Shown here: positions 38,978 through 47,370 of the stretch, piece after piece
Numbering within the stretch: the stretch's first letter is position 1
Layout: each line of letters begins with the position of its first letter
Assembly (NCBI RefSeq): GCF_021379005.1
Contig: NZ_CP075171.1
Coordinates: 1,922,001 to 1,986,000 of the forward strand
DNA: 64,000 nt
Direction of reading: 5' to 3'
Source: Leptodesmis sichuanensis A121
GTDB taxonomy: Bacteria; Cyanobacteriota; Cyanobacteriia; Leptolyngbyales; Leptolyngbyaceae
Position numbers and translations under genes: made by a program
The notes under the pieces: generated by a model
The model's input: the letters and a program-made list of their open reading frames with translations, nothing else
The model's database searches: none
What the model was told of the DNA's origin: nothing

Positions 38978-39201
38978 TGACGAATAACCTCAGACTACTA
39001 TTGAGTATTTCTTAATGAAGATCATGGGGTACCAGTTTCTCATCGATTTGCTAAAACATCTGTGACATAAGGCTTTTAGAGATTTAGGCGAATGTTCCCT
39101 ATCTTTAATCATTCCTAAATTAGAGCCAAAAACCTTGAAAACTGTTGCACTTTCAAAAGCCTCAAGTATAATCACAGCAACTGTTCTAAGGATTTTCGGT
39201 T

Positions 39202-39480
39202 ATGAACAAAGGCGAACTGGTTGACAAAATAGCTGAGAAAGCAAACGTTACTAAAAAAGATGCAGACTCAATCTTGACAGCGATGCTGGAAGTAATTCTT
39301 GACACCGTTGCTAGTGGAGATAAGGTAACGCTGGTGGGCTTTGGTACCTTTGAAGCACGGCAACGTCAGGCTAGAGAAGGTCGCAATCCTTCTACTGGTG
39401 AACCCATCAAAATCCCAGCGACCAAGGTTCCGGCTTTTAGTGCTGGAAAACAATTCAAGGACAAGGTTGTGGGCAAGTAG
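39202..39480 (+). CDS. hup: HU-type DNA-binding protein
   Basis: The 92-residue histone-like protein starts MNKGELVDKIAEKANVTKKDAD. It carries the DNA-binding arm with GRNPSTGEPIKIPATKVPAFSAGK, which is diagnostic of HU/IHF. It bends and compacts DNA in the nucleoid. ATG 39202 is preceded by an AT-rich leader. A pseudogene begins within its stop codon. Confidence 0.95.
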   Translation: MNKGELVDKIAEKANVTKKDADSILTAMLEVILDTVASGDKVTLVGFGTFEARQRQAREGRNPSTGEPIKIPATKVPAFSAGKQFKDKVVGK

Positions 39481-39690
39481 TGAAGCATCTGGTGCTGATT
39501 GGCAGAGGTCATCCTCACGCCGTCACCCTGCAAATGTTTGGCATGAAGCCTCTACCAGGGGTGCGTCTATCTCTGATTTCAGAGGCTTCCGGCAGAAGTG
39601 CTTATTCAGGAATGATTCCCATGTGGCAGGTTTTTGCAGTAGAGCAGCCTGTCACATTAATTTATGGTCACTGACCGATAATGAAACACA
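39480..39690 (+). pseudogene. Remnant of a SelD-associated FAD/NAD(P) oxidoreductase
   Basis: Starting GTG at 39480, the frame reads KHLVLIGRGHPHAVTLQMFGMKPLPGVRLSLIS and then YSGMIP. This matches the N-terminus of the pyridine nucleotide-disulphide oxidoreductase domain that cyanobacteria carry fused to SelD (normal form: LVLIGGGHSHA...LPGVRLTLISD...YSGMLPGHVAGFY). After about 39630 the homology continues in the next frame (HVAGFCSRAACHINLWSLT), then stops near 39690. The third glycine of the FAD loop is changed to Arg, the frame is shifted and the other 90 per cent of the gene is missing. From here to 39822 I see nothing else. Confidence 0.6.
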
Positions 39691-39822
39691 AAAGGCAGAA
39701 GGCGGAGGGCAAAGGAATGCTGCTCCATGATGTTTTCTGGCCAGCAGCAGGCCGTAACACCGTCATGAAAGCCTTTCGACAGTGGGTGCGATGCAACTTC
39801 CGGCTCCATCAACTTTGGGCAT

Positions 39823-40302
39823 TTAGCGACTGCCCGGCCCATTTTGCAAAACTCCCCAGGTCACCTGATCGACCTCTCCGTTTTCCCTTAACTTGTGCCG
39901 CTGTTGAAAATTAAGCACAGCTTGTTTAGTTTGGTTGCCGAAAAAGCCATCCCGTTGCACCGGATAACCATTGACTTGCAGTAAGCCTTGTAGTTCGTAT
40001 ACGTCCGCGCCAGTTAGCCCTTTGCGCAGAATGCGAGTACCGGGTTTCACATTCATTTTCAAAGCAGCCCAGGTTTTTGGCCCAACGATCGCATCCACCC
40101 GCATCCCCTGCCGTCGCTGGAAGATCATCACCGCATCCTCTGTGCGACTATCAAACTCTCCTGTTACACTCAACCGAAAGCCATGTGCCCGCAATAATTC
40201 CTGCAACTCCACGACCTCTGGTTCCACATCCCACGGTCGCAGGGTTGGCCCTGTGGTCAGGGAGTTAATCGTCGCATTGATGGGCTTCTGAATTTTGTTC
40301 AT
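39823..40302 (-). CDS. Peptidoglycan-binding protein with two PG_binding_1 domains
   Basis: The 159-residue protein contains two tandem PG_binding_1 repeats: about residues 30-85 (VVELQELLRAHGFRLSVTGEFD, ending VGPKTWAAL) and 98-155 (VYELQGLLQVNGYPVQRDGFFG, ending VDQVTWGVL). No signal peptide is obvious, so localisation is uncertain. Such proteins bind cell-wall peptidoglycan. It starts at ATG 40302. No catalytic domain is present. Confidence 0.82.
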   Translation of the reverse strand: MNKIQKPINATINSLTTGPTLRPWDVEPEVVELQELLRAHGFRLSVTGEFDSRTEDAVMIFQRRQGMRVDAIVGPKTWAALKMNVKPGTRILRKGLTGADVYELQGLLQVNGYPVQRDGFFGNQTKQAVLNFQQRHKLRENGEVDQVTWGVLQNGPGSR

Positions 40303-40369
40303 AGATCATGATTGCTGCTTCACTCAATATCCACTATTCACTCTTCAGTGTCTACTCAAACTCAACGGT

Positions 40370-40897
40370 CTAAATTTCATCCACACCTTCATCACTGCTG
40401 TCTGTCACAATCGCCCACTGCTCCAGGGCTGCTCCTGTCACCCGGCAGATCCGCCAGTCGGGTAAAATCTCGGCTCCCATGCGCTGGTAAAAGGCGATCG
40501 CAGGTGCATTCCAATCCAGCACGCTCCATTCCAAACGTCCGCAGCCTTCCTGTGCCGCCCGTTCTGCTAAATAACTCAGGAGGGCTTTGCCAATTCCCTG
40601 GCGACGGTATGCCGGTAAGACAAACAAATCTTCCAGGTAAATCCCTGGCTTCGTCAGAAAGGTGGAGTAGTTATAGAAAAACAGCGCAAAGCCCACAACC
40701 TGACTGTCTACTTCTGCCAGAACCACCTCAGCATAAGCACGAGAACCAAACAGGTGATCCCTTAATTCCTCTACCGTACCTGTTACCACATGGGACAACT
40801 TCTCGTAATCGGCTAAGGCTTGAATCAACGCAAAAATGATTTCGCTATCCTCTGGTTGAGCCGCACGTAGCACCATTCGACTGGATGAAAGGGTCAT
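40370..40897 (-). CDS. GNAT-family N-acetyltransferase
   Basis: The 175-residue protein has the GNAT fold. The acetyl-CoA loop is RRQGIGKALLSYLAERA, preceded by the beta4 motif IYLEDLFVLPAYR, and the end has WNAPAIAFYQRMGAE. It resembles the diamine (spermidine) acetyltransferase branch, but the substrate cannot be stated. ATG 40897 gives MTLSSSRMVLRAAQPED, a normal start. It stands between unrelated genes. Confidence 0.85.
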   Translation of the reverse strand: MTLSSSRMVLRAAQPEDSEIIFALIQALADYEKLSHVVTGTVEELRDHLFGSRAYAEVVLAEVDSQVVGFALFFYNYSTFLTKPGIYLEDLFVLPAYRRQGIGKALLSYLAERAAQEGCGRLEWSVLDWNAPAIAFYQRMGAEILPDWRICRVTGAALEQWAIVTDSSDEGVDEI

Positions 40898-40983
40898 AAA
40901 CAGTTAGTCCTTTTGGTAAACCATGGCAATAGGTAGAGCCTATTTTCGTCGTTCGACATGGGCATATATCCGATCGGACTGTT

Positions 40984-41618
40984 TTAATTCAGATTCTGAA
41001 TTCCTTCAATAGTCAGTCTGGTGGTATGGCTGATTGTTTCCACATCCAACACATTCAGCAACTGTCGGGCAATTTCCTTCGCTTTCTCCTGCATACCCAG
41101 TCTGATTCCCTTCTGTAGACCCCGTTCTTCCCCCGCCTGTTTTGCTTTCCGCAACGCATTCCGACTGTCCTGCGGAAACATTTCTCGCTTTTCCAGCAAC
41201 TTTAGGTCTTTGCGGCTTAGTTTACTTTGTTTAGCCACTTCAACAGCGTGACTGATCGCAGGTACAGATTCCATTATGGGTGGAACTTCCTGTCATTGAT
41301 TCGCACATTTGAGAAAGTAAAGCCAGAGAGCATATCACCTTTGCAGGCCCTCATCCCCCAGCCCCTTCTCCCAACCTGGGAGAAGGGGAGCCGAGCCATC
41401 TCAAAGTCCCTCTCCCAAGTTGGGATAGGGATTTAGGGTGAGGGCAAAAGTGACATGCACCCTAAAGCCATTTGTCTGTGAGGGTTTCTAACTCTGCCAG
41501 CGGTTTGGAAAACTTGGGCAATTCAACAAACCCTAAGTCAATATCATCAATGTAGTTTGTTAACTCTTCCTTCTCTTTCAAGGCATAGCGAGAAATGATT
41601 TTGTCATACGTGACTCCC
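40984..41618 (-). pseudogene. Rpn-family (PD-(D/E)XK) nuclease/putative transposase, split by a MITE
   Basis: The C-terminal part (41274 down to 40984) reads MESVPAISHAVEVAKQSKLS, then LLEKREMFPQD and the helical tail typical of Rpn family proteins. Upstream on the same strand, 41618-41463 encodes YDKIISRYALKEKEELTNYIDDIDLGFVELPKFSKPLAELETLTDKWL, the preceding conserved part. Between them sits a 137-bp MITE with target duplication. After the MITE the frame resumes as WLYFLKCANQ, hits a TGA near 41294 and continues QEVPPIMES. The N-terminal nuclease core is missing, so the gene is dead. Confidence 0.75.
41326..41462. mobile_element. 137-bp MITE related to the ISKra4 element
   Basis: The element is flanked by the 8-bp direct repeat TAAAGCCA (41318-41325 and 41463-41470). 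Its ends are inverted repeats (15 of 19 positions match between GAGAGCATATCACCTTTGC and the complement of the right end). The right end, GGGTGCATGTCAC read inward, is identical to the right terminal repeat of the ISKra4 element at 55091-56245. The interior is the CCCTCATCCCC/CTTCTCCCAA double hairpin also found at 11808-11902. It encodes no protein and interrupts the Rpn gene. Confidence 0.85.
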
Positions 41619-41756
41619 TGCTGCTGAGCCTAGCTCAGATATGCAGCATTTTGTTTTTCTCAAGAATTTTGATGTGGATTATCTACAAGTTATGGGTTTT
41701 GAGATGATGGGTGAGGTGTTTGTATTTTACTCAGGTCAGGGGAGGAATTTGGGTGC

Positions 41757-43136
41757 GTGAATTGCCCTATTGATATTTTGATTTTATCCAATGGGCCAGG
41801 GGAATTATCCACCTGGGTACAGCCTGTAGTCAAAGAATTGCGGCGACAATTGACGATCGCTCGCGCCCTGTTACGCATCTCCATCATTCTGTCTCCCTGT
41901 GCCAATGCCAGCGGTCAGGAAGTGGCGATCGCCCAACGCTTTCCCGAAGTGGATCGAGTACAGGGAGCCGAGCACTTTTTCCCTTTTCTTCTGTTTGGCA
42001 AAACTCACGCTAATTGGGACTGGCGATCGCGCGGCGTTGTCTTGTTTCTGGGCGGCGATCAGTTCTTTCCAATTGTGATTGCCAAACGTCTCGGCTACCG
42101 CACCGTGATTTATGCCGAATGGGAAGCCCGTTGGCACGCCTGGGGCGATCGCTTTGGTGTGATGAATGCCGAGATTCTGAATCGGGTTGCTCCCAGGTAT
42201 GCTCACAAGTTTTCCGTTGTTGGGGATTTAATGGCAGAGGCAGGCGTGGAGAGCGGAAGAGTGGAGGAGTGGAGGAGTGGGGGAGGTGAGGAAGATGGGG
42301 GAGGTAAGGGAGATGGGGGAGCGGGTGAGATGATGAGAGGATGGGATGATGAGAGTGATGTATTCACCCCCCCATCCCCCCATCACCCCGTCCCCCCATC
42401 ATCCCCTCTTATTGGCCTGCTTCCCGGTTCCAAGCCTATGAAGTTGATCCTGGGAGTACCTCTGACACTGGCGATCGCGGAACACATTTATATGGCTCGA
42501 TCGGATGTGCAATTTGTCATTCCAGTGGCTCCAACCCTGACTGTCAAAGACTTGGCTGCTTATGCTGACCCCACCCAGAATCCAATAATTCAACGCTTGG
42601 GATGGGTTGGGGGAGAATTGGTGCTGCCAGCAGAGCAATTACCCTTCCTGAAAACACCTGCTGGGGTGAAAGTCAGCCTGTGGACAGGATTTCCAGCCTA
42701 TGACCTGTTATCCCGGTGCTGCCTTTGTCTGACCACGATCGGAGCCAATACAGCGGAATTGGGGGCTTTAGGCGTACCCATGATCGTGCTACTGCCAACC
42801 CAGCAACTGGATATTATGCGGGCCTGGGACGGCATACCCGGTCTGCTGGTAAATCTGCCAGGAATTGGGGCTTTACTGGCAAGGGGAATTAACTGGCTGG
42901 CCCTCCGCCGCAGAGGGTTGCTGGCATGGCCGAATATTTGGGCTAAGCGGGAAATTGTGCCAGAGTTAGTTGGCGCTCTACAGCCAGCAGAAGTGGCTAA
43001 GAGGGCGATCGCGTATCTGGCCCATCCCGAACAACTGCAAACCATCAGTAACGAACTCCGAGCCGTCCGAGGCCAACCGGGAGCCGCTCAAAAACTGGTG
43101 CAACTGGTTTGTGAAGAATTAGAAATTATGAATTAA
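41757..43136 (+). CDS. Lipid-A-disaccharide synthase-related (LpxB-like) protein
   Basis: The 459-residue protein matches the cyanobacterial family related to LpxB, starting with IDILILSNGPGELSTWVQPV. It has VVLFLGGDQFFPIVIAKRLGYRTVIYAEWEARW and a C-terminal GT-B half containing TTIGANTAELGALGVPMIVLLPTQQLD. It probably acts as a glycosyltransferase-like enzyme on envelope lipids, but no lipid A genes lie nearby. The start is GTG 41757 behind GGGGAGGA. DNA 42240-42405 adds a Gly/Glu-rich then Pro/Ser/His-rich stretch (residues about 161-216) made of GGAGTGGAGGAG and CCCCATCCCCCC repeats, between the two GT-B halves. Confidence 0.83.
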   Translation: MNCPIDILILSNGPGELSTWVQPVVKELRRQLTIARALLRISIILSPCANASGQEVAIAQRFPEVDRVQGAEHFFPFLLFGKTHANWDWRSRGVVLFLGGDQFFPIVIAKRLGYRTVIYAEWEARWHAWGDRFGVMNAEILNRVAPRYAHKFSVVGDLMAEAGVESGRVEEWRSGGGEEDGGGKGDGGAGEMMRGWDDESDVFTPPSPHHPVPPSSPLIGLLPGSKPMKLILGVPLTLAIAEHIYMARSDVQFVIPVAPTLTVKDLAAYADPTQNPIIQRLGWVGGELVLPAEQLPFLKTPAGVKVSLWTGFPAYDLLSRCCLCLTTIGANTAELGALGVPMIVLLPTQQLDIMRAWDGIPGLLVNLPGIGALLARGINWLALRRRGLLAWPNIWAKREIVPELVGALQPAEVAKRAIAYLAHPEQLQTISNELRAVRGQPGAAQKLVQLVCEELEIMN

Positions 43137-43200
43137 AAATTATGAATTGAGTGAGCAAGATAATTCTTAATTCATCATTCAAAATTCATCATTCTTTTCC

Positions 43201-43584
43201 TCACGGCGTTCCATCTCGACGGCCCAGTTCATAAATGCCACACCCCATGCAGGCTAGCAATCCCATACTGATCGCCCAACTGTCGCCCAGGGTAAACTCA
43301 ACGCCAAGGTTGCACAAAATTCCCAACGCTAAGAAGGGAAAAATGCTGAACAGTGAGGCATAGAAAGCATTTTGGGATTCGCGCCCTTTACGAGTACGTT
43401 CAAACTCTTCAGCAGAGGTATAAAGGCTGCGTTCAGCAAAGTTAAACCAGCGATTGAGTTGATAGCTGACCCATTCGCTCAGGGGAAACAACCCCAGATA
43501 AAGGGCCAGTGCCCACAAACTGGTACCCGCGATCGCGGTTGGGTTGACATGAACCAAAAATGGGAATAGGTCATTCAGCAACAC
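43201..43584 (-). CDS. Hypothetical membrane protein, about three helices
   Basis: The 127-residue protein has hydrophobic segments near residues 15-37 and two near the C-terminus (ASLFSIFPFLALGILCNLG, ISMGLLACMGCGIYEL). A charged middle region separates them (NFAERSLYTSAEEFERTRKGRESQ). The start appears to be GTG 43584. I recognise no family. It ends 65 bp downstream of the LpxB-like gene on the opposite strand. Confidence 0.6.
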   Translation of the reverse strand: MLLNDLFPFLVHVNPTAIAGTSLWALALYLGLFPLSEWVSYQLNRWFNFAERSLYTSAEEFERTRKGRESQNAFYASLFSIFPFLALGILCNLGVEFTLGDSWAISMGLLACMGCGIYELGRRDGTP

Positions 43585-43676
43585 AAGTAACGCTGGCGAC
43601 GGAACCAGGAGAATAGGATGAACGTCTTCTGGTAGAACATCTTAACGAAAAGCTAAGAATTCTCAAATAGAAATTA

Positions 43677-44669
43677 ACGCGATGTGCGACTAAAACTACT
43701 GTGACACAAGCTGGTCGAACTGCAAGGGGTCAGCACTGTGACGGTTGAGCCATCGACAAACGGTATGAGCTAGAAGCTTGCGATTGATGCGACTGGTCAA
43801 ATGCCATAAATCTCGTGCCCAGACCTTCTCAATTGAGAAGCGTTCGACTAATTGCCCAATCACCGTTTCAATCAGTCGTCTAATTCGTTGGAGTAACGCC
43901 ACCCAAGCAGGCTCACGAGTATCCTGCATATTGGAGCGCAGGGCAGTTTCTAGTTCAATCCCCACAGCTCGAAGCTCTTGCTGGAGAGCGGCAGAGAGGT
44001 AACCTTTGTCGCCAATGAGCCAACCATGAATCGTCTGCACCATGTCCCACAATGCCTCGCGTTCACTGCCATTGGCTGGGGTGAGGCTAAACCCTGTAAT
44101 CACCCCTGTTGCACTGATGAGCAAATGACCATGAAAGCCATAATAGAACTGCTTTTTAGCCGCGCAGTAACCGTAAGCAGCAATCCCCTTGAAACTGCGA
44201 CACTCCGGGGCACGACTAAACCCACACAACGGGATAGGAATGCCATCGACCAGATGCACCTCATCGGCAAAAGCCCCTAACTCAGTGGACAGGTGCTGCT
44301 GGAGTCGTTGCTTGTACTGCCAGAGGTTTGCAGCCTGACGGACAAAGGCAGAACGACTGCCCAAGCCAGGAAACCACTCCAACCAGTGCCGACGGAAATA
44401 GCGCCAAATTGCCTGGTCTGTATCAATCCCTTGGTACTCTGCCACAATTTCCATCGTCATTACCTCACTGTCGGACAAGGCAGGGGCAAATCCTTTGGCT
44501 CGGATGGGTTGCCCTTGAGTGATTGCCTTCAGCAAATCATCCACACAGCAAAAAACTGCAATGATAAACTCTTCGATAGTAAACATAAGTCCCACTCGCG
44601 CTAGATAGGTTGTACTTCTAGCATCGTTCAGTGGGGCTTTCCTTTGCCAAACTTAGTTGCACATCGCGT
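43677..44669 (-). mobile_element. IS982-family insertion sequence, complete
   Basis: The 993-bp element has near-perfect inverted ends (ACGCGATGTGCGACTAAA at 43677-43694, complement of ACGCGATGTGCAACTAAG at 44652-44669). It is flanked by the 6-bp direct repeat AAATTA (43671-43676 and 44670-44675). One intact transposase gene fills it. The clean duplication and intact frame suggest recent movement. Confidence 0.92.
43696..44595 (-). CDS. IS982-family transposase
   Basis: The 299-residue DDE transposase starts MGLMFTIEEFIIAVFCCVDDLLK and includes LSDSEVMTMEIVAEY. The catalytic Asp region is HLVDGIPIPLC, the second is WLIGDKGYLS, and the Glu lies in the RRLIETVIGQLVERFSIEKV region, all typical of IS982. 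The frame is intact and spans nearly the whole element, so the IS may be active. Confidence 0.92.
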   Translation of the reverse strand: MGLMFTIEEFIIAVFCCVDDLLKAITQGQPIRAKGFAPALSDSEVMTMEIVAEYQGIDTDQAIWRYFRRHWLEWFPGLGSRSAFVRQAANLWQYKQRLQQHLSTELGAFADEVHLVDGIPIPLCGFSRAPECRSFKGIAAYGYCAAKKQFYYGFHGHLLISATGVITGFSLTPANGSEREALWDMVQTIHGWLIGDKGYLSAALQQELRAVGIELETALRSNMQDTREPAWVALLQRIRRLIETVIGQLVERFSIEKVWARDLWHLTSRINRKLLAHTVCRWLNRHSADPLQFDQLVSQ

Positions 44670-44930
44670 AAATTAAGACTTGGATGCCAGAGCTTAACCA
44701 TTCAGGGTAACCCTTATCCCAATTCAGACGATGATTTCTCTTAAGAAAAAATTCAGTTTTACAAAGCACTGGCTTGCGAACGCTTTGCTGTCTAGCGAAA
44801 ACCCTGGGTAGAGCATAAAAAAGGATCCCCTCACGGATGGATGAATGAGAAAACTAGAACTATCATCCTGTTTACCGTTTCGCTAACTTTGAGAATTTTC
44901 TAAGGTATTAATATCCTCATTTATCAGGCT

Positions 44931-46172
44931 ATGGCTTCTATCGCCCGCAAGAATCTGTTTGAAGATATCCCTCGCTTTATCGTGGCTCAGGCTGGAATCA
45001 TGTTTGCAGTGAGCCTGGTTACAATTCAAATCGGCATCCTGGATGGGTTTAGTCGCTCAACCACCCGGCTAATTGAACAATCGGATGCAGATTTGTGGGT
45101 AGGTTCCAAGGATCTCCTCCATTTGGAAGTCAACTTGCCAATTCCTTTAGATCAGTTGATCCAGGCTCGTAAGGTAGATGGTGTAGGACAGGCAGAAGCC
45201 CTGATCTCACGCGGTACCCTCTGGGTTGATCCCGATGGCCGTATTGCTCCAGTTCGAGTCTATGGGTTCAATCCAAGTAGCACTTTATTTGCCGGTTGGG
45301 AGCTTAAGGAAGGATCGTTAAATACGCTGAACCAGCCTTACACCTTTATCTCCGATCGCAGCAATTTGAGTGCGTTAGGACTGGAAAAAGTAGGACAATC
45401 CGGTAGTATTGGCCCCTTGCCTGCCAAACTGGTCGGCTTAAGCAAAGACACCCAATCCATGTCTTCTAGCACTTACCTGTTTACCTCACTAGAAACAGCC
45501 AACGCTTACAGCAATGCGGGGTTAAGTTCCTCAGTGAATTGCTCCCTCAAGTCAGGCAGCCTGGATTGCATCAGCACTTTTTCACCGACCCCCCAAACGC
45601 TGGCTGCTCCTCCACCTCCTAAACGGCTGAATCCGGCTGATCCAATTACATTTGTGCTGATTAAAGCCAGACCAGGGCAAGACTTACAGCAACTGAAACA
45701 AAAACTAGAGACGCATCTTTCTGGTGTAAGAGCCTATACCAAAGCAGAATTGGCGGATATGACGCGGGCTTACTGGCGTAAGCGTACCGGAGTTGGCTTT
45801 ATTTTGGGCCTGGGGGCAACAGTTGGTGTGATTGTGGGGATGGTGGTCGTCAGTCAAATTCTGTACTCATCGGTGTCTGACCATCTCAAGGAGTTTGGAA
45901 CTCTCAAAGCAATGGGCGCGTCAGATTGGCTAATCTATCGCGTAATTACGGAACAGGCCCTTTGGATGGCGATTCTAGGATATATCCCCAGTATGATTCT
46001 CTGTCTGGCCTTAGGCTCCTGGACTGTGGCGGCTAAAGGAATCATGATTCTGATTACCCCAGGAACTGCGATCGTGGTGTTGGGCGTAACAGTCGTTATG
46101 TGTGTTGGTTCTGCTCTGTTTGCCATCCAGAAGGTGACCCATGTAGACCCCGCCATCGTCTTTAAAGCCTGA
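44931..46172 (+). CDS. ABC transporter permease, DevC/MacB (FtsX) type
   Basis: The 413-residue protein has one N-terminal helix, a large extracytoplasmic domain (about residues 50-285) and three C-terminal helices. The last part contains ILYSSVSDHLKEFGTLKAMGASD, the FtsX/MacB signature. The DevBCA exporters of cyanobacteria and similar tripartite systems use such permeases for glycolipid or peptide export. No DevB-like membrane fusion protein lies nearby. The ATP-binding partner follows 222 bp downstream. Confidence 0.83.
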   Translation: MASIARKNLFEDIPRFIVAQAGIMFAVSLVTIQIGILDGFSRSTTRLIEQSDADLWVGSKDLLHLEVNLPIPLDQLIQARKVDGVGQAEALISRGTLWVDPDGRIAPVRVYGFNPSSTLFAGWELKEGSLNTLNQPYTFISDRSNLSALGLEKVGQSGSIGPLPAKLVGLSKDTQSMSSSTYLFTSLETANAYSNAGLSSSVNCSLKSGSLDCISTFSPTPQTLAAPPPPKRLNPADPITFVLIKARPGQDLQQLKQKLETHLSGVRAYTKAELADMTRAYWRKRTGVGFILGLGATVGVIVGMVVVSQILYSSVSDHLKEFGTLKAMGASDWLIYRVITEQALWMAILGYIPSMILCLALGSWTVAAKGIMILITPGTAIVVLGVTVVMCVGSALFAIQKVTHVDPAIVFKA

Positions 46173-46394
46173 CTTGCCCCCCTCAAGCGGCGTAGGTAAA
46201 TGACTGGTATTCTGGTATTCTCGTTACACTAGTTAACATCTGGTTCATCGCCTGCTCTCACACTGAACCCAAACCGCTCTCATTCAGTCCAAATTCTATG
46301 CAAGTTCAAAAACTTTCTAGGTGGCGGTTTGTTTTGGTTTCCTCCCACTTCCGTGTGTCTCTGTATCATTTAAAAGCATCCAACGAATAAACGA

Positions 46395-47198
46395 ATGACG
46401 GCTTCTCAAATCAACATTGCTACTTATGCTGAAAGCCCAGAGCCTTCAGTGATTGTCACTGCTGAACGGTCTCTATCCAGTGTGGGAGTTTGGGAATGGG
46501 CAACCAAACAAGCAGTTGTGGCTCGTGATATAAGCATGGTGTTCCGATCGGAAGCGGATGTATTTCCCGTCCTCAAAAACATCAATCTAGACATTGCTCA
46601 AGGGGATATCCAGCTCCTGATGGGGCCTTCTGGCTCAGGTAAAACAACGCTTTTGTCGATTCTGGCCGGAATTTTGACTCCTACTTCTGGTAGTGTGCAC
46701 CTCCTGGGGCAAGAAATTACCACCCTCTCGAAAGAGGCCCTGGCAAAATTTCGCTTGCACAATCTTGGCTTCATCTTTCAGGGATTTAATCTCTTTCCTG
46801 CGCTAACAGCATCTGAGAATGTGGAAGTTGCCCTGCGGATGAAAGGTATTCATGGTCGGGAAATGCGTCGTCAGGCACGGAAACTGTTGGCTCAAGTGGG
46901 TTTGGCAGACCGGGTCGATTACCTGCCCCGTGATTTGTCGGGTGGTCAAAAGCAACGGGTGGCGATCGCCCGTGCTCTGGCCGGAGATCCCAAATTGATC
47001 ATGGCTGACGAACCTACCGCTTCCCTGGATTCCCACAGTGGTCATGCAGTGATTGCACTGCTGCGCCAACTGGCCAAGGAAGGAGGCCGCACCGTCTTAA
47101 TTGTGACTCACGATCCCCGCCTTATAGACGTAGCAGACCATGTAGCCTACTTAGAAGATGGAATGCTCAGCAGTGAGGAAATCGGGATCAGAAGCTAG
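46395..47198 (+). CDS. ABC transporter ATP-binding protein (DevA/LolD-MacB type)
   Basis: The 267-residue ATPase has Walker A GPSGSGKTT, Q-loop FIFQGFNLFPALTA, signature LSGGQKQRVAIARAL and Walker B LIMADEPTASLDS. About 45 N-terminal residues (AESPEPSVIVTAERSLSS) precede the core and are unusual for the family. The VVARDISMVFRSEADVFPVLKNI start of the ABC core argues that the extension is real. It pairs with the upstream FtsX-type permease. Confidence 0.88.
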   Translation: MTASQINIATYAESPEPSVIVTAERSLSSVGVWEWATKQAVVARDISMVFRSEADVFPVLKNINLDIAQGDIQLLMGPSGSGKTTLLSILAGILTPTSGSVHLLGQEITTLSKEALAKFRLHNLGFIFQGFNLFPALTASENVEVALRMKGIHGREMRRQARKLLAQVGLADRVDYLPRDLSGGQKQRVAIARALAGDPKLIMADEPTASLDSHSGHAVIALLRQLAKEGGRTVLIVTHDPRLIDVADHVAYLEDGMLSSEEIGIRS

Positions 47199-47370
47199 CA
47201 ATTGTTTTTATTTACAGGGATGTTCTGACGGCATGTCTCTACGAAATACCGTTTGCATAAGTGTGGGCTTAAAATAGCGGTAATTCTACTTTCATCCATC
47301 CCTGGCCACTAATTAAGTTAAGGTTGCCAGTGAGGATGAAATCCCGGCTGAAGTCGAACTGCCAAAAACT

